This document shows positions 22,701 through 30,470 of a stretch of DNA of 64,000 nucleotides, piece by piece. A model generated the notes under the pieces. It made no database searches. It worked only from the letters and a program-made list of their open reading frames with translations, and was not told the origin of the DNA. Every line of letters begins with the position of its first letter. Position 1 is the stretch's first letter. The stretch is taken from NCBI RefSeq assembly GCF_027943255.1, contig NW_026562179.1, positions 2,978,501 to 3,042,500 on the forward strand, read 5' to 3'. The stretch comes from Anastrepha obliqua (lineage: Eukaryota > Arthropoda > Insecta > Diptera > Tephritidae). The position numbers and the translations under genes were made by a program.

Positions 22701-23773
22701 CCGCTGTCGATTAGGCAACGAACTTTTATGTTGTTAATCTGTACAGTCTTTTGCATGTTTTGCTGCTGCTCAACTGTATGGACCAAGTTTACGTCATTAT
22801 TTTTTTGCGTACTTGATGGGCAATTTTTGGATATGTGTCCCGTTTTATTGCACCCAAAACATTTAGTTTCTTCTTTGCATTCGCTTCTTTTATGGTCAGT
22901 AGACCCGCAATTATAACAATGTTCTCGTTTGCTCTTTTTGTTTTTATTACTTTCCGTTGCACTAGAATTTCTACCATTATTTGCTTTTGCTTCTCTTTTC
23001 GTTTCTATTTGTTTTTCATAAGCTTCAAGCATTGCTTTCAAGTCGTCAAAGTTCTTGGCAGCATGTAAAAAAATTTTGTTCTCTGCTTTTTCATTTATTC
23101 CATCAATAATGTACCTAATGATCGAAGGGTCATCTACTTTGCCGAACGTTCCTAACCGTCGCATGTGTAACATATACTCATGCATACTTTCTGTACTCTT
23201 TTTGCGTCTCTCCTGCAATTGTTTGTGTATGTCGGCACTTACAAAGTCACGGCGAAATTCTCGTTCAACTTCTTTTCTAAGAGTATCATAATCAAAAACA
23301 CAAATTGAATCCACGAACAGTTTAGCCGTCTTTGTCATCTTTTTGCGAGCGAAAACATATTTTTGATTATCGCTCCATTTCAGAGCTGCTGCACATTTCT
23401 CAAAATTCTCGAACCAGCTCTCCACACGCACCGGTGATTGACCATCGAAATCTCCGATTACACTATCAACGTTTTCTGTTGAAATTGCTGCTTGCTTTGT
23501 TTTTTGCTGCTCTTCTTCCTTCTGAAACTTCAACGTTAGAAGTTTTATTAGGTCGCCAATTTCAGTCATTTCTGCTTTTATTTTATTTTCTGATGTTTCG
23601 TCGTTGGTAGCGTCGAGAAAAACTTCGTCGTCGACTTCAAACTTCTCTTTTATATTTTCTTCCAGTAAATCGATCTCTTCTGTTGCTGACCTTTTTGCCC
23701 TTGCTATTGCGCGCTGCTCTCGGCTTGTTGGTTTTGTCACTTGCAAATTGGATTCGCCTTTTTGCATAGACAT
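19736..23773 (-). CDS. gypsy Gag-Pol polyprotein, single frame, 1345 aa
   Basis: This encodes all retrotransposition functions in one frame. A gag region (residues about 1-280) has YVFARKKMTKTAKLFVDSI. Two CCHC knuckles are seen: CYNCGSTDHKRSEC and CFGCNKTGHISKNC. Aspartic protease has CLIDSGAEISII near residue 357. RT has VDFRDLNKIV, LDLENAFFHVP and catalytic YMDD near 656. RNase H has ELHTDASKDGLGG near 806. Integrase has an HHCC zinc motif, then HIDHLGPL near 1058, ISDKGSAFTS and GNGQVERLNR, giving the D,D,E set. No gag/pol frameshift is present. The start is the first ATG after the leader. The C-terminus runs into the 3' LTR, an economical layout. Confidence 0.93.
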   Translation of the reverse strand: MSMQKGESNLQVTKPTSREQRAIARAKRSATEEIDLLEENIKEKFEVDDEVFLDATNDETSENKIKAEMTEIGDLIKLLTLKFQKEEEQQKTKQAAISTENVDSVIGDFDGQSPVRVESWFENFEKCAAALKWSDNQKYVFARKKMTKTAKLFVDSICVFDYDTLRKEVEREFRRDFVSADIHKQLQERRKKSTESMHEYMLHMRRLGTFGKVDDPSIIRYIIDGINEKAENKIFLHAAKNFDDLKAMLEAYEKQIETKREAKANNGRNSSATESNKNKKSKREHCYNCGSTDHKRSECKEETKCFGCNKTGHISKNCPSSTQKNNDVNLVHTVEQQQNMQKTVQINNIKVRCLIDSGAEISIIEQTVAKKLNCSLKKCSDSLSGYGNKKVIAIGRCEANITVDNLVCAHSFLVVPDNLSKYEVILGFDFIGKCEYIYDRSGYRFTKFLSENENWIHNISIENKELEVPKIYKNQIENIVKEYSPKTEVTSPMSMKIVLSEDKVIRHLPKRLPLPEQKVVSEQVEDWLQKKIIRPSSSEYCSRVVLVDKTDGKKRLCVDFRDLNKIVQKDRFPVPLMEEVIEALEGASIFTTLDLENAFFHVPIEESSKKYTAFVTRDGIYEFNRAPFGFCNSPAMFLRFVNHIFRNLIRENVMQMYMDDVIVPSKNEEEGIEKLKKVLSLAEQYGLHIKWQKCKFLKHDVVYLGLLIKNGCVSPDAEKCLAIRKFPVPKNVKQLQQMLGLFGYFRKFVENYAVITKPLTDLLKKEAKFVVGTAEMTAIEKVKDILTSQPVLRIFCPSAPTELHTDASKDGLGGILLQLFDGKLHPIYYWSRKNTAEESKLHSFYLEIKAAYYAVQKFRHYLLGREFKLVTDCQAFKSTTTKKELPPAVTRWILYLEDYKYVIEHRKGTSMKHVDALSRAPASVLMIDEISARLRLAQTSDEHFKAVKQILQTQDYEDYVVKNGILFKSQNGLLLLAVPRLMEQQIIREEHEKGHFAVDKTVNAVQQRYFIPHLRQKVEKYIKNCIKCILFNKKLGKQEGEMHIIDKGDAPLLTIHIDHLGPLDATAKLYKHILIVVDGFSKFTWLYPTKTTSAEEVIRKMSEWANIFGAPHRIISDKGSAFTSTAFKDWCQTEKVEHVLTTTGVPRGNGQVERLNRVVINVISKLSADRTEAWYKYVGKVQRVINSTINKSTKYTPFEIMFGVKMKTPMDVNINNMVESETADILISNRDSMRENVRRQIVYAQKEYKENFDRRRKCKKIYKLGDLVAIKRSQFVAGEKLANEFLGPYEVIRVKRNDRYDVKKAADFEGPNATSTSCDYMKPWKRDESDLSETDDIVEWPNVGE

Positions 23774-24008
23774 AAATTTTACCGTTTATATTTTATATCA
23801 AAAAATATATATTCTACTTTTAGCAACTTTTATGATTTTAAGCAACTTCAACTTAACCTTCTCTTAAAGTGTTTGTTCAACTTTAAAACACAATTAGGTC
23901 GACTTTAATAAAAATTAAAACTGCACGGTATTAATTTTCCGAATTGGTTTTTTCAACTTATTAACCAAATTTTTATCAACTTTTATTCGCGACGGTTGAG
24001 CCCCCAAA

Positions 24009-24207
24009 TGTAAGATATATATTTAGTTCTTTATACAGTAGATGAAATATAATTAAAAAGATGGTGATTAAAAAGATGAAGTTTAGTACGGCACGTCTGT
24101 TTGGGCAACTGAAAAAAACGACTTTATATTAGCAAAAGCGCGCACACGAAAATACGACTTAACTCACCGACGACTTAAGGCGAACTCCTTCTGCCTACTC
24201 TCCTACA
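24009..24207 (-). repeat. gypsy 5' LTR
   Basis: 199 bp, one mismatch to the other LTR. Bases 23774-24008 are the leader, with the candidate primer-binding site beside the LTR at about 23993-24008. Confidence 0.92.
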
Positions 24208-24239
24208 TATATATATATATTTTCGTTTTCAATATTTTC

Positions 24240-25384
24240 GGACGTTCTCCGGCAAGCCACTTTTTATCACCAGCTTCGAACAATCAACTGAGCAATGCGG
24301 TTTGACAGATTCCGAGAATCTTATTCGCCTGCAGCGATGCCTGTAGGGGGTGGCACTAGAGGCAGTGTGGGGTAAATTAATGGCGCCTGCAACCGTATGG
24401 CAGGCCATTGAAACTTTACAGATGCTATGTGGGCGTCCAGACGTCATATATCATTCACTGCAACGCAAGCTATGTCAGGAGCCATTGGTAAGGTATGACA
24501 AGCTGGAAACCCTAGTTCAGTTTTCACTTGCGGTACAAAATTACTGTTGTACTCTGAAAGCCATTGGCCTCTCTTCTTATCTAAATGATCCTATGCTACT
24601 TTCTGAGCTACTTTGCAAGTTACAAAGCGACTTGAAATTAGAGTGGGGTAGATATAGGGTTTCACTGCTCCATGCTAACATAAGTGAGTTCGACTATTGG
24701 CTTTTCAAATTGGCGACGTGCGCTAGTCGAGTCTTCTCCGTTAATAGTTCCGACGATGACGTCACAGTTAACAATAATCAATTTAAGAAAAGGGTGCTCG
24801 TGCACGGCGTAGTTCACACCAACAATGCCACAAGCTCTCAACCTTATTGCCTTCAGTGCAGTAGTGATCATCGACACGAGAAATGCAAACAGTTTTGCGA
24901 TTTGTCTACCAACGACAGGTGGTACTTTGTTCGCGACAATAAGCTATGCATCAGATGCTTCAGCAAACATTTCCTGAAGAACTGGCCACTGCATAGCCGT
25001 TGTGGTATTGATGGTTGCTCAAAGCCACACCATGTTCTGCTCCATTCAAATTATTCGGTCAATCCAAGCCATAAAGAAGCTGTGATGTTACATAAAGAAG
25101 AGCACGCGACAAAGACATTGTTGCGTTACGTTCCAGTAATACTCTATGGAAAATCCAGGTGCATAAAGACATATGCGTTAATAGACGAGGAATCCCCATG
25201 TACACTCTTGAAGAAACACATTGCTGAAGAGCTTGGTTTGGATGGTCCATCAGATGAGCTGTGTCTCAGGTGGACGGGTGATATAACACAGGTAGAGTCT
25301 AAATCAAAAAATGTTACCATAGGGCTCTCTTCTACACATGGAACCTCGCCTCGGTTTAAAAAATGCTTCGCGTTTCTTAAATGA
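24240..25384 (+). pseudogene. BEL Gag and start of protease
   Basis: The gag-like reading starts before the 344-codon open stretch (24350-25384), with ENLIRLQRCL upstream of an in-frame stop at about 24336. It then has WQAIETLQMLCGRPDVIYHS and LSYLNDPMLLSELLCKL-type helices, typical of Pao gag. Cysteine-rich knuckles follow: YCLQCSSDHRHEKC and CIRCFSKHF...CGIDGCSKPHH. A retropepsin start, IKTYALIDEESPCTLL, is the DUF1758-type motif, but with DEES where DEGS is usual. The frame ends at 25384 where a large part of protease and RT is missing. Confidence 0.8.
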
Positions 25385-26502
25385 AAACCCTAGTGCGGTT
25401 GGGGCAATTCATCGGAACATGTACGTGGACGATTGGCTGCAGAGCGTAGATACGGAGAAAGAATTTATCGATTTGGCGTTGGAAGTCAAGACTATACACG
25501 GTGAAGGTGGCTTCGAGATGCGCAACTGGCTGTCAAACTCTACCAATTCGCTGCATGCAATTTCCAGGACGGCAAAGCAATCGGGTAAGCTCCTCCAAGA
25601 TCCTTTTATGACATAGGAAAAGGTTCTGGGCATATGGTGGCTGCCTTGGTCGGACGAGCTAGCTTTCTTCGCAAAATTTGATACATCCGTTTTCGGTAAC
25701 AACTGATCTGTCACAAAAAGAAGCGTTCTTCGGGTAATTATGTCTGTTTATGATCCCCTTGGCTTAATTGGGTTTTTTATGATTCAAGCAAAAATCATAA
25801 TGCAAAATATTTGGCGATCTGGCGTCAACTGGGATGCACCTGTGAAAAAAGACGAGCACGAAGCATGGCAGTCATGGGTTCGATTGTTACCACGAATACA
25901 TGACGTACATATACCACGCTGTTACCCCTTAGCCAGCTTTACTCACGACGCTCAGCTCCATATATTCTACGACGCGAGCAGTGTAGCGTACGCGGCAGCT
26001 GCTTATCTAAGAACCACCGTCAGTGGTAAGGTGAAATGTTGTTTAGTGGCTTCGAACTCGCGAGTGGCGCCACTGAAACCAGTTTCTATACCGCGGTTAG
26101 AACTGATGGGTGCCATTTTGGGCTATTAGAAATGAATTACCTTGCCTATCAGCGAGGAGGTGTACTGGAACGATTCAAAGAACATTCTTCACTGGATCCT
26201 ATCTGACACTCGAAAGTTCAGTCCATTTGTTCGCATAAGAATCGGAGAAATTTTGGAGTCATCTAGCATCAATAACTGGAGGTGGGTGCCTTTAGCCGAC
26301 AACGTTGCGACGACGCCACAAAGTTGAAGCAGTGGTCGAAGTTGGATGGAGAATCGCGTTGGTTCCAAGGTCCTCAATTCTTGACTGTGCCTTCCTTGGA
26401 GTGGCCACAGACGATTTTAGTGAACTCTGCAGAATATGAGTTAGTTCATCACATCGAGCTTAATACAACACTTAGCTTCACATCCTTTACGGAAGTTGTA
26501 CC
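25338..26502 (+). pseudogene. BEL RT end, RNase H and start of integrase region
   Basis: RT resumes at GAIHRNMYVDDWLQ (catalytic YVDD), directly after the protease, so the first half of RT is deleted. Next come SVYDPLGLIGFFMIQAKI, the Pao RNase H region with LHIFYDASSVAYAAAAY and VSIPRLELMGAILGY, then VYWNDSKNILHWI and RWFQGPQFL. Three stops or shifts (about 25616, 26129, 26327) break it. The reading runs directly into the Maverick target site TGTACC at 26497-26502 and resumes at 42238. Confidence 0.82.
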
Positions 26503-27512
26503 AGTAGTATGTATATTCCGGACTACAGGACAATGTCAAAAATGTTAAAATTTTAACATTTTTTATTATTTTAACTCAAAAATTTAACATTTTTACCATT
26601 TAACTCATTTTTTTAACTTACAGTTACTCAAAATTTTAACATCTTTTAACATTTAACTCATTTTTTTAGCTTATATTATCTCAAAAAATAAATGTTAAAA
26701 TTTTGATGTGGGTCGATGAGTCCAACCCTAAATTATAGTTACTCGTAGTTAATATTTTTGAGGTACTCGTAAGCAATATTTGGGGTGGCGCCCTAATAAG
26801 GCGCCACCCTATATTATAGTTACTCGTAGTTAATATTTTAAGGTATTTAAGATATATATTTTTGATGTACTCGTAATCAATATTTGAGGGTGGTACCTTA
26901 TTAAGGTACCAACCTTAAATTATAGTTACTCGTAGTTAATATTTTTAAGATATTAAAGATATCTATTTTTGAAGTACTCGTAATCAATATTTAGGTTGGT
27001 ACAGTTAAAATTTTGAGTTGGGTCGATGTCTATTAAGTGAAAAAATGTTAAAATATTCATTACAAAATATTTAAAGTAATCTATTCAAAAACAAACAAAC
27101 AAAAAAAAAAAGGATACATTTATTTTTTAAAGTACCTTTCAAAAAAAACGACGAACTCCACAAAACAAGAGTCTTTGAGCCAGATTTGAACTTGCAACAA
27201 AATTATTGTTATAATTCCAACTGCTTAACCAACTCATCTAAACATCATATTCTGAAGTAATGTAATTACAGCTGAGTAGTATGCAAAGCAAGTAATGTTG
27301 ATCTTATCAGCATTGCTCACAATCTATAAATAGAATAAGCTTTATTTTATATCATTGACAGAGTTAATATATCAAAGCTTTTATATCAAAGCAAGCTTAA
27401 TTGCAAGATAAGCATAATATTTGATAACACATGGTTACAAGTGCAATAAATAATTATTGCACATGCTTACAAGTGCAGTATGTATTTAGCGTTAGAAGAG
27501 GGTGGACGCAAA
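26503..27512 (+). repeat. Maverick left terminal inverted repeat
   Basis: It matches the reverse complement of 41189-42237. It includes three copies of a TACTCGTAGTTAATATTTT-type unit and three of TACTCGTAA(T/G)CAATATTT. There is a perfect 10-bp-stem hairpin GGGTGGCGCC/GGCGCCACCC at 26783-26809, a second GGTACC-centred hairpin near 26890-26915, and a tRNA-like stretch at 27171-27243. Confidence 0.92.
27171..27243 (-). other. tRNA-like sequence in the left TIR
   Basis: On the minus strand a TAGATGAGTTGGTTAAG block resembles a tRNA A box. About 40 bases on, AAGTTCAAATCTGG resembles a B box with a near-complete T arm (4 of 5 pairs). Acceptor and D stems pair poorly, so a functional tRNA is unlikely. 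An identical copy is at 41484-41556. Confidence 0.45.
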
Positions 27513-27524
27513 ATAATTGAAACT

Positions 27525-28369
27525 TTAAATTTGAACTCTTTGAAGTTCAAATTTATAAAATTTACCCAATATTGGTTCATAATTTAAATCTCTTATTAAA
27601 TATGTTATTGGATTAGAAGGATAAATTTTACTAATATAAAATATTTCTCGAGTCCAATTATTTTTATATTTGTTTTCAAATTGTTTTTTATGTGATTGAA
27701 TTCTTACTTTTTCTCCAATTTTAAAAACTGGTTTTTCTAAATTGTTTCTATTAATTTTAAAACAATTATCAAAAATTAATTGTTCATTTTTTTCATTTAC
27801 TTCACAAGGTTTCATACCAATAGTTCTATGTACATCTTTGTAATTATATTCGTATAATATTTTATCAATTACATCAATCCAATTAGTATTTTTCTGAATT
27901 TCAAATCGTATTTTTAGTTTTTCATTAATGGTTCTATTAAATCTTTCTACAATTGATGATTTCTTTTCACTAAATGTTTGATACATGTTAATATTGTATT
28001 TATCTAAAACTTCTTGAAAATGTTTATTTAAAAATTCTTTACCAGAATCTGTATGAAGTAATTTTGGGGCACAACCTGCTTTTTAATAATATTTAAAAAT
28101 GCTTCAGAAGTTGTTTTTCCATCTTTCTTTTTTAATGGCTCTATATAAGCAAATTTAGAAAATGTATCAATTACATTAAGCATATATTTGTATCCTCTAT
28201 TAATTCTAACATTAACTGTTGTCATAATTAGTAAATCTGCTGCCAATAGTTCATTTATGCCTTTAGTAATAATTTTTCTTCTTTCAAAATTTTTTCTTAC
28301 TGGTTTATGCAACTCTTTTGCTATTTTAAAATCATTATTTTTAGTATCAATAAATTCATCTTTATCCAT
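27525..28369 (-). pseudogene. Maverick retrovirus-like integrase, one frameshift
   Basis: This DDE integrase inserts the element into host DNA. N-terminal part (28369-28028): KPVRKNFERRKII, then AADLLIM (first catalytic D) and YMLNVIDTFSKFAY. C-terminal part (27986-27525): EKKSSIVERFNRTI (catalytic E) and an SH3/chromo-like tail, FKIGEKVRIQSHKKQF. The second catalytic D lies in an HTDSGKEF motif, just past the break near 28075, in the other frame. Only one frameshift is apparent. The gene ends 13 bp from the TIR edge and is divergent from the next gene with only 37 bp between start codons, so they may share a promoter. Confidence 0.88.
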
Positions 28370-28406
28370 TTCAAAAATATTTAAAATTTATTTTAATTAA
28401 ATAACA

Positions 28407-29702
28407 ATGATATCAGATAAAGTTTTAAAAGAATATATTAAAACACAAAAAGACTTAAAAAATAAACTTCAACAATATAATTTAAATAAAGTAATAAAAC
28501 AAGAAAAAATTAATGAAGATCTTCAAGCAATTATTCAACCATTAAATCAATCAGTTATTAATAATCATAATTTAAATGATAGCTTTAAAAATTTAATAGA
28601 CGATTTAAATCAATTATATAAAACTAAAACATTAGATGAACATGTTTCCTTCGGAAAACAACGTGAACATGTTGACTTCGGAAACCGTTCACAAGGTGAA
28701 CATGAAAATATTTCGAAAACGTTTGACAATGTCAAGCAAGTTTCCAAAGGAAACGACACGGAAAGTGAATATACTTCCAAAGGAAACGATTCACAACATG
28801 AATATAAACCACCTAACAATAATGTGAATTTACAAACTAATGATTTTAACGAAAAGCAACTATCACCAATTAGAAAAACAAACAAACAAAAATTAGTTGA
28901 AAGTACACCAACAACTAGCACAGGTTCACGAAGCGAACCGTTGACTCCATCAACATCAAAAGACGCTCTTTTGCGTAGTGCAAATGAAACGTTATCTACA
29001 CCAGTACAATTTATTTCAGAAAAAATTAGAAATATGGCAATGAAATATTTAAATTTAAATAATTCTGATATGAAATTATGTGACAATATTTTTGGTCTAA
29101 GATCTGAAGATGGAAAAGATTTATGGATTGGTAATACTGAAGTAAAAATTTGTAATAATGATATTATTTTAAATAATAAAACTTATAATGGAACAAAAGG
29201 GTTATGGGAATTAATAACTTTAAAAGAACCATCAACAGCTGTAACAAATAATGATTTACAAAATTATGAAGAAATTATATTATCAACATATGCTTACATG
29301 CAAAATAATGACAAAAGTTCTAAACGTATTAAATCTAGTGTTGGAAATAAATATATGAATTTTATTAGACCAATATTGATTAAAAATAAAATTATAAAAG
29401 AAAAAGTAGGATCTGGTTTAAATTCAAAAAATAATCTTTCAAAATCATTACAAAATTTTAAAATTAAAACTAGTTTACCTACTGAATATGTTCGTTTTGC
29501 GAATCGTTCACAATGTGAACGTGTTTATTGGAATGATATTAATGAATTAAAAGATAGATTAAATTTGTTGTTAGGAGAGTATAATGCAGGAAATGATAGT
29601 CCAGAAATACATAATGAAATTATGAATATTATTGAGGAACTAAGAGAAGAAAATATGTTGACTCTGTCAACGGTTTCCGAAGGAAACGTATTAACTGTTT
29701 AA
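28407..29702 (+). CDS. Maverick protein with DUF8207-like domain, 431 aa
   Basis: Function unknown. Residues 1-60 are lysine/glutamine-rich and likely coiled coil. Residues about 70-130 are a low-complexity array built from palindromic DNA modules, giving VSFGKQREH, VDFGNRSQGEH, VSKGNDTESEY and TSKGNDSQHEY. The C-terminal half has NIFGLRSEDGKDLWIGN, NNKTYNGTKGLWELIT and KYMNFIRPIL. I recognise this from uncharacterised Maverick-linked arthropod proteins labelled DUF8207. More palindromic modules sit at 28923-28954, 29506-29520 and 29657-29687. The intact frame and the 37-bp divergent spacing from integrase argue it is a real gene. Confidence 0.75.
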   Translation: MISDKVLKEYIKTQKDLKNKLQQYNLNKVIKQEKINEDLQAIIQPLNQSVINNHNLNDSFKNLIDDLNQLYKTKTLDEHVSFGKQREHVDFGNRSQGEHENISKTFDNVKQVSKGNDTESEYTSKGNDSQHEYKPPNNNVNLQTNDFNEKQLSPIRKTNKQKLVESTPTTSTGSRSEPLTPSTSKDALLRSANETLSTPVQFISEKIRNMAMKYLNLNNSDMKLCDNIFGLRSEDGKDLWIGNTEVKICNNDIILNNKTYNGTKGLWELITLKEPSTAVTNNDLQNYEEIILSTYAYMQNNDKSSKRIKSSVGNKYMNFIRPILIKNKIIKEKVGSGLNSKNNLSKSLQNFKIKTSLPTEYVRFANRSQCERVYWNDINELKDRLNLLLGEYNAGNDSPEIHNEIMNIIEELREENMLTLSTVSEGNVLTV

Positions 29703-29750
29703 TTAAATTACATATAAATTTAAATAAATTAAAAAATTTTTTTCTAATAA

Positions 29751-30296
29751 ATGGGAATTGATAAGTTTGGACAAAAATCTTTTTCAGAAATAAATTCATC
29801 TAATGAATATTCTCTTAATAGAATAATATCATTAGAAAATGAAGTTGAAGAAATTCGTTCAAATAGTGATCAAATGAAAGATATTATTAGTAAATTAATG
29901 GAATTAAATCAACTACTTCAAAATGAAGTTGAAAAACAAGAAAAAGGTAATGTGGTAGCTTTTGGTATTGTATATAAAGAAATAGAACAATTAGAAAATA
30001 ATTTAAATCATGATATTATTAACCTAACTAAACGAGTAGATTTTATAGATACACATATTGAAAATTTTAAAAACAGTTTAGAAAAACAATTGAATAGTTA
30101 TTCAGAAAAACAAATTTTAATTGATAATTATCTTAAAGATTTAGTTTTACAAAATAAAGACAATATTAATCAAAATAATAAGATTGATAAAAGTATTCAA
30201 GTAGATGAATATATAAAACAATTAAATATTGAAGAAAGTGAAACAGATATTCAAGAAAGTAAACTACAAATTGAAACAAATATAATTCAAAAATAA
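29751..30296 (+). CDS. Maverick coiled-coil protein, 181 aa, unknown
   Basis: Not recognised by family. Residues about 25-65 (ISLENEVEEIRSNSDQMKDI) and 80-140 show heptad-like spacing of I/L with E/K/N, so a long coiled coil is likely, as in virion fibre or scaffold proteins. There is no signal peptide or membrane segment. It follows the DUF8207-like gene on the same strand after 48 bp and is intact. It contains no palindromic module. A structural or assembly role is only a guess. Confidence 0.6.
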   Translation: MGIDKFGQKSFSEINSSNEYSLNRIISLENEVEEIRSNSDQMKDIISKLMELNQLLQNEVEKQEKGNVVAFGIVYKEIEQLENNLNHDIINLTKRVDFIDTHIENFKNSLEKQLNSYSEKQILIDNYLKDLVLQNKDNINQNNKIDKSIQVDEYIKQLNIEESETDIQESKLQIETNIIQK

Positions 30297-30470
30297 TTTA
30301 AAAAATTCATACATATATAAATGATAAACAAAAATAATAAATCAAAATAAAAATTCAAATATTCAACATCGTTGAAATATGTTCACATCATATTTCATTT
30401 GAAATTAAAAAAAAAACTTAATCTAATATAATTAATAATTTAATGTATAGTAAAAAGGAGGGGGTTCGTT
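30297..30470. other. Convergent intergenic gap
   Basis: AT-rich spacer between convergent genes. The poly(A)/poly(T) runs could serve transcription ends of both. Nothing else is seen. Confidence 0.35.

Larger units (their letters stand above)
19550..24207 (-). mobile_element. Ty3/gypsy LTR retrotransposon, young and apparently intact
   Basis: This is a 4658-bp minus-strand element with two 199-bp LTRs (19550-19748 and 24009-24207) differing at one position (GTGCGC versus GCGCGC). Flanking TATA on both sides is a likely 4-bp target duplication, though the site is a TA repeat. One uninterrupted gag-pol frame occupies the interior. The sequence just inside the 5' LTR (TTTGGGGGCTCAACC on the minus strand) is the candidate primer-binding site. 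Near-identical LTRs and the open frame indicate a recent insertion. Confidence 0.93.

Noticed and set aside
26730..27000. CRISPR-like array from regularly spaced repeats
   Set aside because: The units are short, AT-rich and imperfectly spaced inside a eukaryotic transposon TIR. There are no cas genes.
28610..29086. Minus-strand 158-codon frame with cysteine-rich repeats
   Set aside because: It is the antisense of the DUF8207-like gene. The cysteines and serines come from the palindromic DNA modules read backwards.
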